NCBI GenBank assembly: GCA_964572825.1
Contig: CAZNGS010000005.1
Span: 41,784-105,783, forward strand
DNA from: CAYVBE01 sp964572825
Lineage (GTDB): Bacteria; Planctomycetota; Brocadiia; SM23-32
Length of the DNA stretch: 64,000 nt
Direction: 5' to 3'
Shown: positions 1 to 8,083 of the stretch, piece after piece
Position numbering within the stretch: position 1 is the first letter of the stretch
Layout: each line of letters starts with the position of its first letter
The notes under the pieces: model-generated
The model's input: the letters and a program-made list of their open reading frames with translations, nothing else
Databases searched by the model: none
Told to the model about the DNA's origin: nothing
Position numbers and translations under genes: made by a program

Positions 1-22
1 CAGGGGGGAGAACTGCTGCACC

Positions 23-1348
23 ATGAAAAAACTGCTCGCCAGACTGGGCTGGGTGGTCGTGATCGCCGCACTGATCGTCGCGGCGTACGTTTACGACAGG
101 ACCCGGAGCCTCCTCGTGGAGATGGGAACGGTCTCCCGCGGTCGCATCGAGGAGTACGTGACCGAGGAGGCCCGCACGCAGCTCGAAACCGAACGGGTCA
201 TTGCTGCGGAGCGCGCCGGCACGGTGGAACGGATCGGGCTGGTGGAGGGCGACATTGTCTCGGCCGGCCAGACCGTCACCTCCGTGGAAGCGACGGAGCT
301 GGAGCTCTCCCTGGGTATCCTGCAGGATGAGCTGGCGGAGATTCAGGCGCGCCTCAGCGGCGCCGATGTCCCCCTGCCTAAACCGGCGGAGGTCGAGACG
401 GCAGACAAGAGGCGGGAGCAGGCCGCACTGAAGCTGGCTCGCACCACGCAGCAGGTGAACGCAGCGCGGGCGGAGCTGGAGTTCGCACAGCGGCAGTTCA
501 CCCGAATTGAGGGACTGAAAGAGTCCGGTTCGGCCAGCGATGAGCAGTTCGACGCGGCGCGGAGACGGCTGGAGGTGGCGCGCGCAGAGTTGAAGGCTGC
601 CGAGCACGACCTGGAGGCGGCCCGCGTGGCCGTGCAGATCGCCGAACTGGGCAGAAAGGTGCTGGATCAGTCCATGCAGGATACCGCTCACCTGCATCAG
701 CTCTACCAGGCTCAGCAGGAGCGCGTCAGCAAGATGCTCCAGCTCACCGTGCAGGAATCGCATATTGAGAGCCCCATCGACGGCGTGGTGCTGGAGAAGA
801 TGAGCGACAGCCAGCAGTACGTACAGCCCGGCACGCCGCTGCTGAGGGTGGGGGATATGGGTTCCATCGAGGTCCGCGCGGACATCCTGTCCGACGAGGT
901 GGGCCGCGTGCGGGTGGGGCAGAAAGTGCTGCTGGTGGGCCGCGCCCTGCCGGAGCCGCCTCCCGTGGGCAGGGTCAAGAGGATATTCCCGTCCGGATTC
1001 ACCAAGATATCCTCCCTCGGCGTCCGGGAGCAGCGCGTCTCCGTCCTGGTCGAGTTCCACAACTCGAACCTCGGCCTGAAGCCGGGGTACGAGCTGGATG
1101 TGAAGATCGTGGTCGCGTCCGAAGAAGACGCCGTTCTGGTGCCCGGCGAGGCGGTATTCGCCACGGAAGAAGGGATGGGGGTCTTCGTGGTGGAGGGTGG
1201 GAAAGCCCGCCTGCGGGAGGTGGAAACCGGGTTGACCGGGGAGGACTACTACCAGGTCAGGGCGGGCCTCCAGCCGGGTGAGGTGGTCGTGCTGCGGCCG
1301 CCGACCGAGCTGGAGGACGGACGCCGCGTGAAGAAAGCCATCGACTGA
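23..1348 (+). CDS. HlyD-family periplasmic adaptor (membrane fusion protein)
   Basis: This is the adaptor subunit of an efflux system. Such proteins bridge an inner-membrane transporter and the outer membrane across the periplasm. One N-terminal membrane segment (about residues 8-25) is followed by a lipoyl-like half-domain (about 60-90), a long Ala/Glu/Arg-rich coiled coil (about 120-235), the second lipoyl half around SPIDGVVLEK (about residue 251), and C-terminal beta-barrel sequence. At 441 residues the length is normal for the family. The ATG has a G-rich ribosome binding site 10-18 bases upstream. No transporter or outer-membrane partner follows, so any partner gene probably lies upstream, outside the window. 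The substrate cannot be told from the sequence. The family call is secure; whether it serves an RND or an ABC (MacA-like) pump is open. Confidence 0.85.
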   Translation: MKKLLARLGWVVVIAALIVAAYVYDRTRSLLVEMGTVSRGRIEEYVTEEARTQLETERVIAAERAGTVERIGLVEGDIVSAGQTVTSVEATELELSLGILQDELAEIQARLSGADVPLPKPAEVETADKRREQAALKLARTTQQVNAARAELEFAQRQFTRIEGLKESGSASDEQFDAARRRLEVARAELKAAEHDLEAARVAVQIAELGRKVLDQSMQDTAHLHQLYQAQQERVSKMLQLTVQESHIESPIDGVVLEKMSDSQQYVQPGTPLLRVGDMGSIEVRADILSDEVGRVRVGQKVLLVGRALPEPPPVGRVKRIFPSGFTKISSLGVREQRVSVLVEFHNSNLGLKPGYELDVKIVVASEEDAVLVPGEAVFATEEGMGVFVVEGGKARLREVETGLTGEDYYQVRAGLQPGEVVVLRPPTELEDGRRVKKAID

Positions 1349-1409
1349 CGGCGGCCCGAAGGACCGACTGTTTTCTGTTCACCGTGTGGGCGTAAGGAAG
1401 GACACCATC

Positions 1410-2216
1410 ATGAAGCTCGGGCTGGTGACCTACAACCTGGCGAAAGACTGGACCCTGGACAGGATCATCGAGATGTGTAGCGAGCACGGCTTCGAGGGGG
1501 GCGAACTGCGCACAACCCATGCTCACGGGGTGGAGGTGGACCTGGACGAGGACGGGCGGCGGGAGGTTCGCCGAAAGTTCGAGGACTCGCCCGTGGAGCT
1601 GGCGGGTCTGGGGAGCGCCTTCGAGTACCACTCCAATGACCCGGAGGAACTGCGCCGCAACATCGAAGGCACCAGGGAGTACTGCCGGCTGGCGGCGGAC
1701 GTCGGCGCGCCGGGCGTCAAGGTCCGGCCGAATGCCCTGCTGGTGGACCAGGGCGTGCCGGAGGAGACCACGCTCCGCCAGATAGGTGAGTCGCTGGCCG
1801 AGGTGGGAGAGTTCGCCAGCGCCCTCGACGTGCAGATACGGCTGGAAGTGCATGGCCGGGATACGCAGGACCCCCGAAGGATCCGCCGGATGCTCGACCA
1901 TGCGGGTCATCCCAACGTTTTCGTGTGCTGGAATTCCAACGCCTGCGAAGTTCAGGACGGCTCGATAGGTCGCAACTTCGATCTGCTGGCCGATGACATA
2001 GCGCTGGTGCACATGCGCGATGTGTGCGCGGACGACTACCCCTGGCTGGAGCTGCTGCGGCTTCTGCGGCAGAGCGGATACAGGGGGTTCTGCCTGGCGG
2101 AGATAGCCGGCAGCGATCAGCCCGGCCGCATCATGGACTATTACCGCACGCTCTGGGAGGCGTACCACCACATCCTGGACCTGGAGGGCGTGCCTGCCAC
2201 GCCGGTGCCTCAGTAA
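1410..2216 (+). CDS. TIM-barrel sugar phosphate isomerase/epimerase family protein
   Basis: A 268-residue member of the xylose isomerase-like TIM-barrel family (AP endonuclease family 2 fold). These proteins isomerise or epimerise sugars, inositols or hydroxypyruvate, usually with a divalent metal. The N-terminal strand GLVTYNL, the mid-strand RLEVHGRD with its metal-type Glu/His, CWNSN, and the late VHMRDV strand fit the usual metal-site strands. The ATG at 1410 is preferred over a GTG at 1386 because it follows a clear AAGGAAGG site with 8-9 bases of spacing. Planctomycete-type genomes carry many paralogs of this family, and specificity cannot be assigned. The gene stands alone, between the efflux adaptor and the degenerate mutase. 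Confidence 0.8.
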   Translation: MKLGLVTYNLAKDWTLDRIIEMCSEHGFEGGELRTTHAHGVEVDLDEDGRREVRRKFEDSPVELAGLGSAFEYHSNDPEELRRNIEGTREYCRLAADVGAPGVKVRPNALLVDQGVPEETTLRQIGESLAEVGEFASALDVQIRLEVHGRDTQDPRRIRRMLDHAGHPNVFVCWNSNACEVQDGSIGRNFDLLADDIALVHMRDVCADDYPWLELLRLLRQSGYRGFCLAEIAGSDQPGRIMDYYRTLWEAYHHILDLEGVPATPVPQ

Positions 2217-2225
2217 AGCGGTTGT

Positions 2226-2255
2226 TTGACCTCCCGCCGACCTGTGGCGTATGCT
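2226..2255 (+). promoter_or_regulatory. sigma70-type promoter for the degenerate phosphohexomutase
   Basis: TTGACC at 2226-2231 and TATGCT at 2250-2255 are separated by 18 bases. They lie 35 bases before the ATG of the next gene, which has a GGGAGGA ribosome binding site. Confidence 0.5.
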
Positions 2256-2290
2256 GATGATGAAGAAGCCCCGGTCGGGAGGACTATCGA

Positions 2291-3817
2291 ATGGCCGCCC
2301 CGGAAGCCGAAAAGCGCAAATGCCCGGGGGAGAGGTACGAGATCTCCCCGGCCATCTGCCGCACCCGACAGCGCAACCAGTATCCCAAGTGTCTGCTCTG
2401 TCCCCATCGCGACCCCGAGCTGGCCGGGTCCGTGCCGTCCGATTCAAGGGTTTCCACGTCCATTTTCCATCGCACGGCCGTGCTGGGGCGGGTCCCGGAG
2501 CAGATCAATGCCTACGTCATGCGGAAGGTGGGACTGGCCGGCGCGCAGTTCCTGCGTTCCGAGGACCCGGACGCCCGCCGGCTGGCCGTGGCGTGTGACC
2601 GACGGGACCACTCCAGGGGTTTCTGCCGGGCATTCGCCGAGGGGGTCAACCGCGGCGGCATGGACGTGTTGAACCTGGGTCCGGTGCCGCCGGACGTGCT
2701 GGCCTTCGTGCTGGGGACGGACGGATGCGCGGGCGGTGCCTTCGTGGGCGGCGGCAACTACGCCGATAACGTCAACGGCGTCAGGCTGTGGCAGGCGGAC
2801 TGCCGCCTGGTGGGCTACGGGGCCGGCCTGGAGAAGGTGAGTCTCATGGCCCGGCGCATGCGGCTGGGGCGCAGCCGCATGCCCGGAAACATGCAGTCCG
2901 TCGATCCAATGAAGGAATACGTGCCCTATGCGCGCAAGTTTGCGCCCAACCTGCGCCGCCTGAAGGTAGTGGTGCACGCGGGGAGCGGAACGGCGGGGCG
3001 GGTGCTTGAGCAGGTGGCCGAGGAGCTGCTCCTCGAACTGGTGTGCAGCGGCGTCGAAGAGGACCCTCATGCCCCGAACCTGGGAAAGCGGTTTCCCTCA
3101 TCCGACATCGTGTCGCAGGTGGGCGCCGGGGTGCGGGAATCAAGGGCCGACTGCGGGGCGGCGATCGATTTCGACGGCGAAAGGATAGCCTTCCTGGACG
3201 ATCGGGGGGGGCTGCTTCGGCATGACGTGGCGGCCGCCTTCGTGGCGGCCGAGATGCTGGCGCGCACGCCGGGCGGCCGCATCGCGTTCGACCTGCGGTC
3301 CAGCGCGGCACTCCGGGCGAGCATCCAGCGGGCGGGGGGGCAACCGGTCAGCGCGCCGGCCGACCGGCTGGGTTTTGTGCAGCACCTCCGCCGCAACGAC
3401 GCGCTCTACGGCGCCGACGCCACGGGGTTGCACTACTTCCGCGATTTTTTCCGGTTCGCCTCCCCGCTGGTGGCGCTGCTGACCTTCTGCTGCCACCTGT
3501 CCCGGCAGCGCAGGCCCGTTTCCGAGATGGCCGATGAGCTGGATCGCTTCAGGCGGAGCGGGGAGATCACCATCTCCCTGCCGTCGGGCGACGCCGCGGA
3601 GGGCGTGCTGAACCGCGTGCGGGAGGAGTTCCCGAACGCCGAGAAGGAGATGATTGACGGCCTGACCGTGCGAACACAGGATTGGTGGTTCAACCTGCGG
3701 CAACCCGGCAAGGCGGCCGAACTGCGTCTGAACGTCGAGGGCCGCACCAATCAGGACGTGCGCAGAGGACGGCAGACCGTCGAGGGCCTCGTCCGTGCCG
3801 CCGTGGAGGAGGCATAG
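2291..3817 (+). CDS. degenerate phosphohexomutase paralog with N-terminal four-Cys motif
   Basis: The protein has 508 residues and is related to alpha-D-phosphohexomutases (phosphomannomutase/phosphoglucomutase), but its active-site loops are altered. The phosphoserine loop that reads TASHNP in active enzymes is here VGGGNYAD (about 152-159), with Gly155 at the serine position. The metal loop DGDGDR is DFDGERIA (293-300), with Glu for the third Asp. The sugar-binding GEASGH loop is GADATG (374-379). The C-terminal phosphate-binding region (EGRTNQD) is recognisable. An N-terminal extension has Cys11, Cys23, Cys34 and Cys37, and looks like a metal site. A canonical paralog with all motifs intact lies at 32436-33758. 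The gene has its own promoter and a strong RBS and is fully open, so it appears maintained. It is probably non-catalytic or repurposed; role unknown. Confidence 0.75.
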   Translation: MAAPEAEKRKCPGERYEISPAICRTRQRNQYPKCLLCPHRDPELAGSVPSDSRVSTSIFHRTAVLGRVPEQINAYVMRKVGLAGAQFLRSEDPDARRLAVACDRRDHSRGFCRAFAEGVNRGGMDVLNLGPVPPDVLAFVLGTDGCAGGAFVGGGNYADNVNGVRLWQADCRLVGYGAGLEKVSLMARRMRLGRSRMPGNMQSVDPMKEYVPYARKFAPNLRRLKVVVHAGSGTAGRVLEQVAEELLLELVCSGVEEDPHAPNLGKRFPSSDIVSQVGAGVRESRADCGAAIDFDGERIAFLDDRGGLLRHDVAAAFVAAEMLARTPGGRIAFDLRSSAALRASIQRAGGQPVSAPADRLGFVQHLRRNDALYGADATGLHYFRDFFRFASPLVALLTFCCHLSRQRRPVSEMADELDRFRRSGEITISLPSGDAAEGVLNRVREEFPNAEKEMIDGLTVRTQDWWFNLRQPGKAAELRLNVEGRTNQDVRRGRQTVEGLVRAAVEEA

Positions 3818-3877
3818 CTCCTGCCCCGGTCGTGCCCGGGACGGCTTGCCTGCTCAGAACGCGGACCTCATTTCAGA

Positions 3878-5242
3878 TTGATTGTGAATCCACAACCCAC
3901 ACGCGTGTGCATAGTCACTTTCGGCTGCCAGATGAACAAGCTGGACAGCCAGCTTCTGCGCGGTGAACTCGTGCGCGCCGGCTTCAAGCTGTGCGAGGAG
4001 GCGGACGCGGCCGACGTGGTGCTCTACAACACCTGCAGCGTGCGCGAGCATGCCGAGAACCGGGTGTTCTCGCATCTCGGCACCTACCGACGCCGGGCGG
4101 CGAGTGAGCCCGACTTCGTGCTGGGGGTCCTCGGCTGCATGGCCCAACGGCTGGGCGCGGCGATCAGGGACCGGTTCCCCTTCGTGGACCTCGTCTGCGG
4201 GACGCGGGCCTTTCCCAGAGTGTCCGGCCTGCTGCGGCGGGTTATGGATGGGGAGCGCCCCCTGGTGGATGTCAGCATGGAGACTCCCGTGCGGTTCGAC
4301 CGGGTGGGCTGTATGCGGGAAAGCCCACACGCCGCCTACGTCAGCATCATGCGGGGGTGCACGAATTTCTGTTCCTACTGCATCGTTCCCCACGTCCGGG
4401 GGCCGGAGGTGAGCCGCCCCCTGGAGGATGTCGTGGCGGAGGTGGCGGAGCTGGCCGACAGCGGCGTGCGCGAGATCACGCTGCTGGGTCAGAACGTCAA
4501 CAGCTACGGCCGTGACCTGGACGCGGACGTGAACCTGGCCGACCTGCTCGTGCGCCTCAACGAAGTGGACGGCCTGGCGCGCATCCGCTTCGTCACCAGC
4601 CACCCCCGGGAGATGACCGACGAGATTCTCGACGCGGTGGGCGGGCTGGGCAGGGTCTGCGAGCACCTCCACGTGCCCGCCCAGAGCGGCTCGGACGCCG
4701 TTCTGAAGCGCATGAACCGTGGTTATACAGCCCGGTGTTACCGGGAGCTGGTGGAGCGGGCGCGGCGGCGCGTGCCCGGGGTGGCGCTGGCCAGCGATTT
4801 TATCGTCGGCTTCCCCGGAGAGACCGACGAAGATTTCCGCCAGACCCTGCGCCTGGTGCGGGACGTGCAGTTCCAGCAGTGCTTTATGTTCAAGTACTCT
4901 CCCCGTCCCGGAACAAAGGCCGCCAGCCGGGAGGACGACGTGCCGGACGAGGTGAAGCGGCAGCGGCACCGTCGTCTGCTGGAGGCACAGCAGCGCGTGG
5001 ACGCCCAGAGGCGCTCCGCCCTGATCGGCAGGGAGGTGGAGGTGCTTGTCGAGGGGCCCAGCAAACGCGACCCGGCCAACCTGAGCGGCCGCACCCGGGG
5101 GAACGACATCGTGGTCTTCCGGGGGCCCGACGGTCTGACAGGTCAGCTTGTTCGGCTGGAAGTGACGGATTCAACTGCGCTGACGCTCTTCGGACGGCCG
5201 GTCGATGCAGCGGAGCGTCCGGCGCCGGCTTCTTCTCGGTGA
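3878..5242 (+). CDS. miaB: tRNA-2-methylthio-N6-dimethylallyladenosine synthase MiaB
   Basis: Radical-SAM methylthiotransferase that converts i6A37 to ms2i6A37 in tRNAs reading UNN codons. The N-terminal UPF0004 domain supplies the auxiliary-cluster cysteines (FGCQMN at Cys17, YNTCSVRE, LGCMAQR). The radical SAM cluster is RGCTNFCSYC (CxxxCxxC). A C-terminal TRAM domain follows (about residues 380-445). The length of 454 residues is normal. The start is uncertain: TTG at 3878 or GTG at 3884 both fit, and neither has a strong ribosome binding site. The family assignment over MtaB or RimO rests on the NTCSVRE and RGCTNFCSYCIVP signatures typical of MiaB. Confidence 0.93.
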   Translation: MIVNPQPTRVCIVTFGCQMNKLDSQLLRGELVRAGFKLCEEADAADVVLYNTCSVREHAENRVFSHLGTYRRRAASEPDFVLGVLGCMAQRLGAAIRDRFPFVDLVCGTRAFPRVSGLLRRVMDGERPLVDVSMETPVRFDRVGCMRESPHAAYVSIMRGCTNFCSYCIVPHVRGPEVSRPLEDVVAEVAELADSGVREITLLGQNVNSYGRDLDADVNLADLLVRLNEVDGLARIRFVTSHPREMTDEILDAVGGLGRVCEHLHVPAQSGSDAVLKRMNRGYTARCYRELVERARRRVPGVALASDFIVGFPGETDEDFRQTLRLVRDVQFQQCFMFKYSPRPGTKAASREDDVPDEVKRQRHRRLLEAQQRVDAQRRSALIGREVEVLVEGPSKRDPANLSGRTRGNDIVVFRGPDGLTGQLVRLEVTDSTALTLFGRPVDAAERPAPASSR

Positions 5243-5255
5243 GTCGCGCGAGGTG

Positions 5256-5284
5256 TTGACGTGCGGCGTCCCCCGCGTTAACTT
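5256..5284 (+). promoter_or_regulatory. putative sigma70-type promoter
   Basis: TTGACG at 5256-5261 and TAACTT at 5279-5284 have a 17-base spacer. They precede the hypothetical gene starting at 5324, whose AAGGGAGGG ribosome binding site is at about 5310-5318. Confidence 0.4.
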
Positions 5285-5323
5285 TGTGTGGAGAATGGTT
5301 GCCGCGGGGAAGGGAGGGTCGCC

Positions 5324-6349
5324 ATGCTGCCGACCAGGGACGGCTATTTCGAAAACGAGCAGTTCGGGGTCTTTGTCGGTCCCCAGGGTCAGATCAAGGT
5401 GCGCCCCGGTGACAGCCTCAGCATGTATTCCGCCGCCATCTACGATAATTTCCACACGATCCACCAGTTCGGGCGCATGATGGAAGGGGGAAACGTCCGA
5501 AGGCTCGGCCCCTCCGATACGATCTATGCCGGGGAGACCATCTGGCACATCCCCACCTACCTGCACGCCGCCGCCGAGCCGGCCATGAGCATATCGGCCA
5601 GGGCGAGGGCCCCCGTCGGGGGAGCCGACGCGGGGCAGCAATCGGGCCGGCCGCGAGGCCCGCTGGGCAGCGCGGGCACGGAGCAGGTCAGTTCCCGGGG
5701 GAGCAGTCAGTCCACCGGGGTCAACGTCTCGCCGCTGAGAGAGCTGAGCGACGAGGCGAAACGCCGTGCCACCGTCAACGCACTGCTCGAAATGCATCCG
5801 GAGCTGGCCGGGAAGCGCGAGCTGATCACCCGCATCGTGGACCTGAAGGACGATCTGGACGACATCAAAACGGTCCTCGAGTATGCCGGGCTCCTCAAGA
5901 AGGGCCTTTCGGTGATGAGCATCGTGGACGTCCCCCTGCAGATCATGCAGACCCTGGACATGATCGGCAAGGCGGACATGGCGGCGGTGAAATTCCTGGG
6001 CCACAAGGCATACGCGTACGGCACGACGGCCTGGATTTTCGGAGACCCCATCCCCGCGCGCCCACCGGAGGCGGACCTGGAGAAGCTGCGCCGCTGGATC
6101 TCCCCGGAACTGCGCTCAGAGCTCGCCGTGGAGAGATGGCGCCAGATGACCGACGCCGCTGTCTACAACCTGAGTAAGCTCCACAGTGGGATGGAGACTT
6201 CCAAGGAGGCGTGTCAGATAGTCTTGCGGGCGGGGGCCGGAGATGATCCCAAATGGCTGGCCCGGCAAATCTACGAGGGCTTTGAGAAGCACCTGGACCC
6301 CCTGGAGGTGGAGGGACACCGGCGGCTGAGCTGCGACTACCCTCACTGA
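5324..6349 (+). CDS. hypothetical protein with LysM-like N-terminus
   Basis: I do not recognise this 341-residue protein. The N-terminal 80 residues hold a compact conserved-looking module, IKVRPGDSLSMYSAAIYDNF followed by HTIHQFGR and TIYAGETIWHIPTYL. The GDSL and GETIWHIP pieces resemble the openings of LysM repeats. A disordered Gly/Ser/Arg/Gln-rich linker (about 90-135) leads to a charged helical C-terminal half (about 140-340) with LKDDLDDIKTVLEYAGLL. There is no signal peptide or membrane segment. The ATG is chosen for its AAGGGAGGG site 6-7 bases upstream; a GTG at 5288 is poorer. Its own promoter and the convergent next gene suggest a monocistronic unit. A cell-wall or virion-like role would be speculation. 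Confidence 0.7.
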   Translation: MLPTRDGYFENEQFGVFVGPQGQIKVRPGDSLSMYSAAIYDNFHTIHQFGRMMEGGNVRRLGPSDTIYAGETIWHIPTYLHAAAEPAMSISARARAPVGGADAGQQSGRPRGPLGSAGTEQVSSRGSSQSTGVNVSPLRELSDEAKRRATVNALLEMHPELAGKRELITRIVDLKDDLDDIKTVLEYAGLLKKGLSVMSIVDVPLQIMQTLDMIGKADMAAVKFLGHKAYAYGTTAWIFGDPIPARPPEADLEKLRRWISPELRSELAVERWRQMTDAAVYNLSKLHSGMETSKEACQIVLRAGAGDDPKWLARQIYEGFEKHLDPLEVEGHRRLSCDYPH

Positions 6350-6359
6350 CAGTTGCCGC

Positions 6360-7469
6360 TCAACCTTGCGAAAGCGCGCCCGCCGGGCGCCGCCAGAAAC
6401 CGGGGTTCAGGTCCATCAATTCCGCCAGGCCCAGGCCGGCCGGCCGCACACATTCATTCAGCTCTTCCGCCGTGGGGTCTCGTTCCCGCTCCAGCCGCTC
6501 CAGCGCTTCCGCGCGCGTCAGCATCCCCTCGCGGACGAGCACGGAGTAGAAGCTCTCCTTTTCGGTGAGGCCCAGCAGGCGCCGGTAAAGGAAATCCTTC
6601 AGGGGTCCGATGCGACAGTCAAATCGCCAGGGCGAATCGGCCTCCTCGGGCTTCTGCCATCCCAGCTCCTCCCGCACGGTGGGCAGCACCGTCTGCTCGT
6701 CCCACTGCAGGTAGTAGAAGATGCAGACGAACCGGACGTTCGGGTAGAGGAACGGCACGACCGGCGAGAACACGTCCAGATTGGCGAAGGTCCGGACGGT
6801 TTGCGTCAGCGTGTCGGGGCTGAGATAACCGGGATTGAGCGCCAGCTCCTTCAGGCCAGTCCAGAATCTCCCGGCGTACAGGCGGTAGCGGGATGCGCCG
6901 GGCGGCACGCCCTGCAGGGCCTTCTTGAACGGGAGCTGCTCGTAGGGAGTGCTGGCGGTCACCACCAGGGGGGCGCCATGCCGGCGGGCCACCTCGGCTC
7001 CGTAACGTAGGATGTTTTTGCAGCCCAGGCACATCATGGAGATCATGGCGGGCCGCGGCCTGCCGAAGAACGCCCGCACGTTGTTTCGGAAGCAGCGCAG
7101 GTGCACGTCGTACCGGTCCCCCACGACCACCAGCGGCACCTTCACCTTCTCGGTGGCGCGCCGGACGTTGACCAGCGCCTGGGGATGCGCGAACGGATTG
7201 TCGTAGTGAACCGCCAGAACGCGCAGCCCGTAATGCTCCGACAGCAACCATAGGGCGTAAGAGCTGTCTCTGCCGCCGCTTATGATCACCACGCAGTCGT
7301 ATTCGCCACCCTTTCCCGCGGCATCTTCCAGGACTGCGAGCAGGGCCCCCTCCCCGCGGACGGCGAAGGGCTCGTGGTCGCGGCAGTAGCGGCATACGCC
7401 GTCCTCGTCCAGGTCGATGCCCGGCGTGGTGGACGGCAGAACACACCGGTTGCATCTGTTCAGGATCAT
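6360..7469 (-). CDS. PP-loop ATP-pyrophosphatase, N-acetyl sugar amidotransferase-like (WbpG/WbuX type)
   Basis: The protein has 369 residues. It has an N-terminal zinc-ribbon-like set (Cys6, Cys9, Cys26, Cys29), the PTTxPGI...GVCRYC pattern typical of the N-acetyl sugar amidotransferase family, then a PP-loop SGGRDSSYAL (64-73) that adenylates the substrate. A further CLGC follows at mid-protein. Family members move ammonia, supplied by HisH/HisF-like partners, onto nucleotide- or lipid-linked sugars during surface polysaccharide synthesis. No such partners are adjacent, so a tRNA-thiolation or other amidation role is also possible. A promoter with 17-base spacing lies upstream. The gene is convergent with the preceding hypothetical gene, with only 10 bases between the stops. 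Confidence 0.72.
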   Translation of the reverse strand: MILNRCNRCVLPSTTPGIDLDEDGVCRYCRDHEPFAVRGEGALLAVLEDAAGKGGEYDCVVIISGGRDSSYALWLLSEHYGLRVLAVHYDNPFAHPQALVNVRRATEKVKVPLVVVGDRYDVHLRCFRNNVRAFFGRPRPAMISMMCLGCKNILRYGAEVARRHGAPLVVTASTPYEQLPFKKALQGVPPGASRYRLYAGRFWTGLKELALNPGYLSPDTLTQTVRTFANLDVFSPVVPFLYPNVRFVCIFYYLQWDEQTVLPTVREELGWQKPEEADSPWRFDCRIGPLKDFLYRRLLGLTEKESFYSVLVREGMLTRAEALERLERERDPTAEELNECVRPAGLGLAELMDLNPGFWRRPAGALSQG

Positions 7470-7528
7470 TGCTCCATCGTTCCTCCGTCTTCGCCCGGAG
7501 AAAGCACTTCATACCCGACCTGCAGGAG

Positions 7529-7557
7529 ATCATAGGGTGCGGCCCGGCGCCGGTCAA
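7529..7557 (-). promoter_or_regulatory. sigma70-type promoter for the PP-loop gene
   Basis: Read on the minus strand, TTGACC (7557-7552) and TATGAT (7534-7529) are separated by 17 bases, about 60 bases before the ATG. Confidence 0.55.
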
Positions 7558-7592
7558 ATGCTGCGCAGATGGGCCTTCGGTGGACCCAGCCC

Positions 7593-8042
7593 TCAGGGCT
7601 TGATGAAGCGCATGCGGTAGCCGGCTTCCTTGAACCAGTTGAAGCGCTCACGGGCGGCCTTTTTCAGCTCTTCGTCGTAGATCGGGGCGAAATCGTAGAC
7701 ATGGGGGAAGCGCCCGAGCCAGGGCGCCGTGCCTCCGGCGGAAGCGATGAACAGCACGTCGGAGGCCGGCTCGCCCGGCTCAGCGGTGAAGATGATGACC
7801 GGCTCAATGAGGGGTTCGCCCGCCTGCTCCCACTGCACGTGCGGCACAAACGAGTCCTGCCGGAACGTCCAGAGCGCGTCGTCGATCTGCCCGGCCTCCT
7901 CCGGGTCAGGTGCATAGACCGCCACCGTCATGCCGTTGCGGTAACACCGGGCGATGCGGTCGCACAGGAGGTCGAGCTTCTGCTGGGGCGAACGCAGCTC
8001 GATGAACTCGGCGACTTTTTCCTTCTCTTCGGTCTCCGGCAT
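7593..8042 (-). CDS. holC: DNA polymerase III subunit chi (HolC-like)
   Basis: A 149-residue protein matching the chi subunit, which links the clamp-loader psi subunit to SSB on lagging-strand DNA. The sequence has the chi pattern: an early FIELRSPQQKLDLLCDRIARC helix region (two overlapping blocks), then MTVAVYAPDPEEAGQIDDAL, LWTFRQDSFVPHV, and the closing VYDFAPIYDEELKKAARERF with WFKEAGY. The open frame runs further upstream, but that part is antisense-like and overlaps folE. The ATG beginning MPETEEKEKV is the sensible start. It is the last gene of the minus-strand folP-cdaA-cdaR-pdxJ-folE-holC run. Psi (HolD) is not seen nearby, as is common outside enterobacteria. Confidence 0.8.
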   Translation of the reverse strand: MPETEEKEKVAEFIELRSPQQKLDLLCDRIARCYRNGMTVAVYAPDPEEAGQIDDALWTFRQDSFVPHVQWEQAGEPLIEPVIIFTAEPGEPASDVLFIASAGGTAPWLGRFPHVYDFAPIYDEELKKAARERFNWFKEAGYRMRFIKP

Positions 8043-8083
8043 GACGGGCTCCGCAACGGTAGGGCGCGCCCCGCGCCCAGGCG

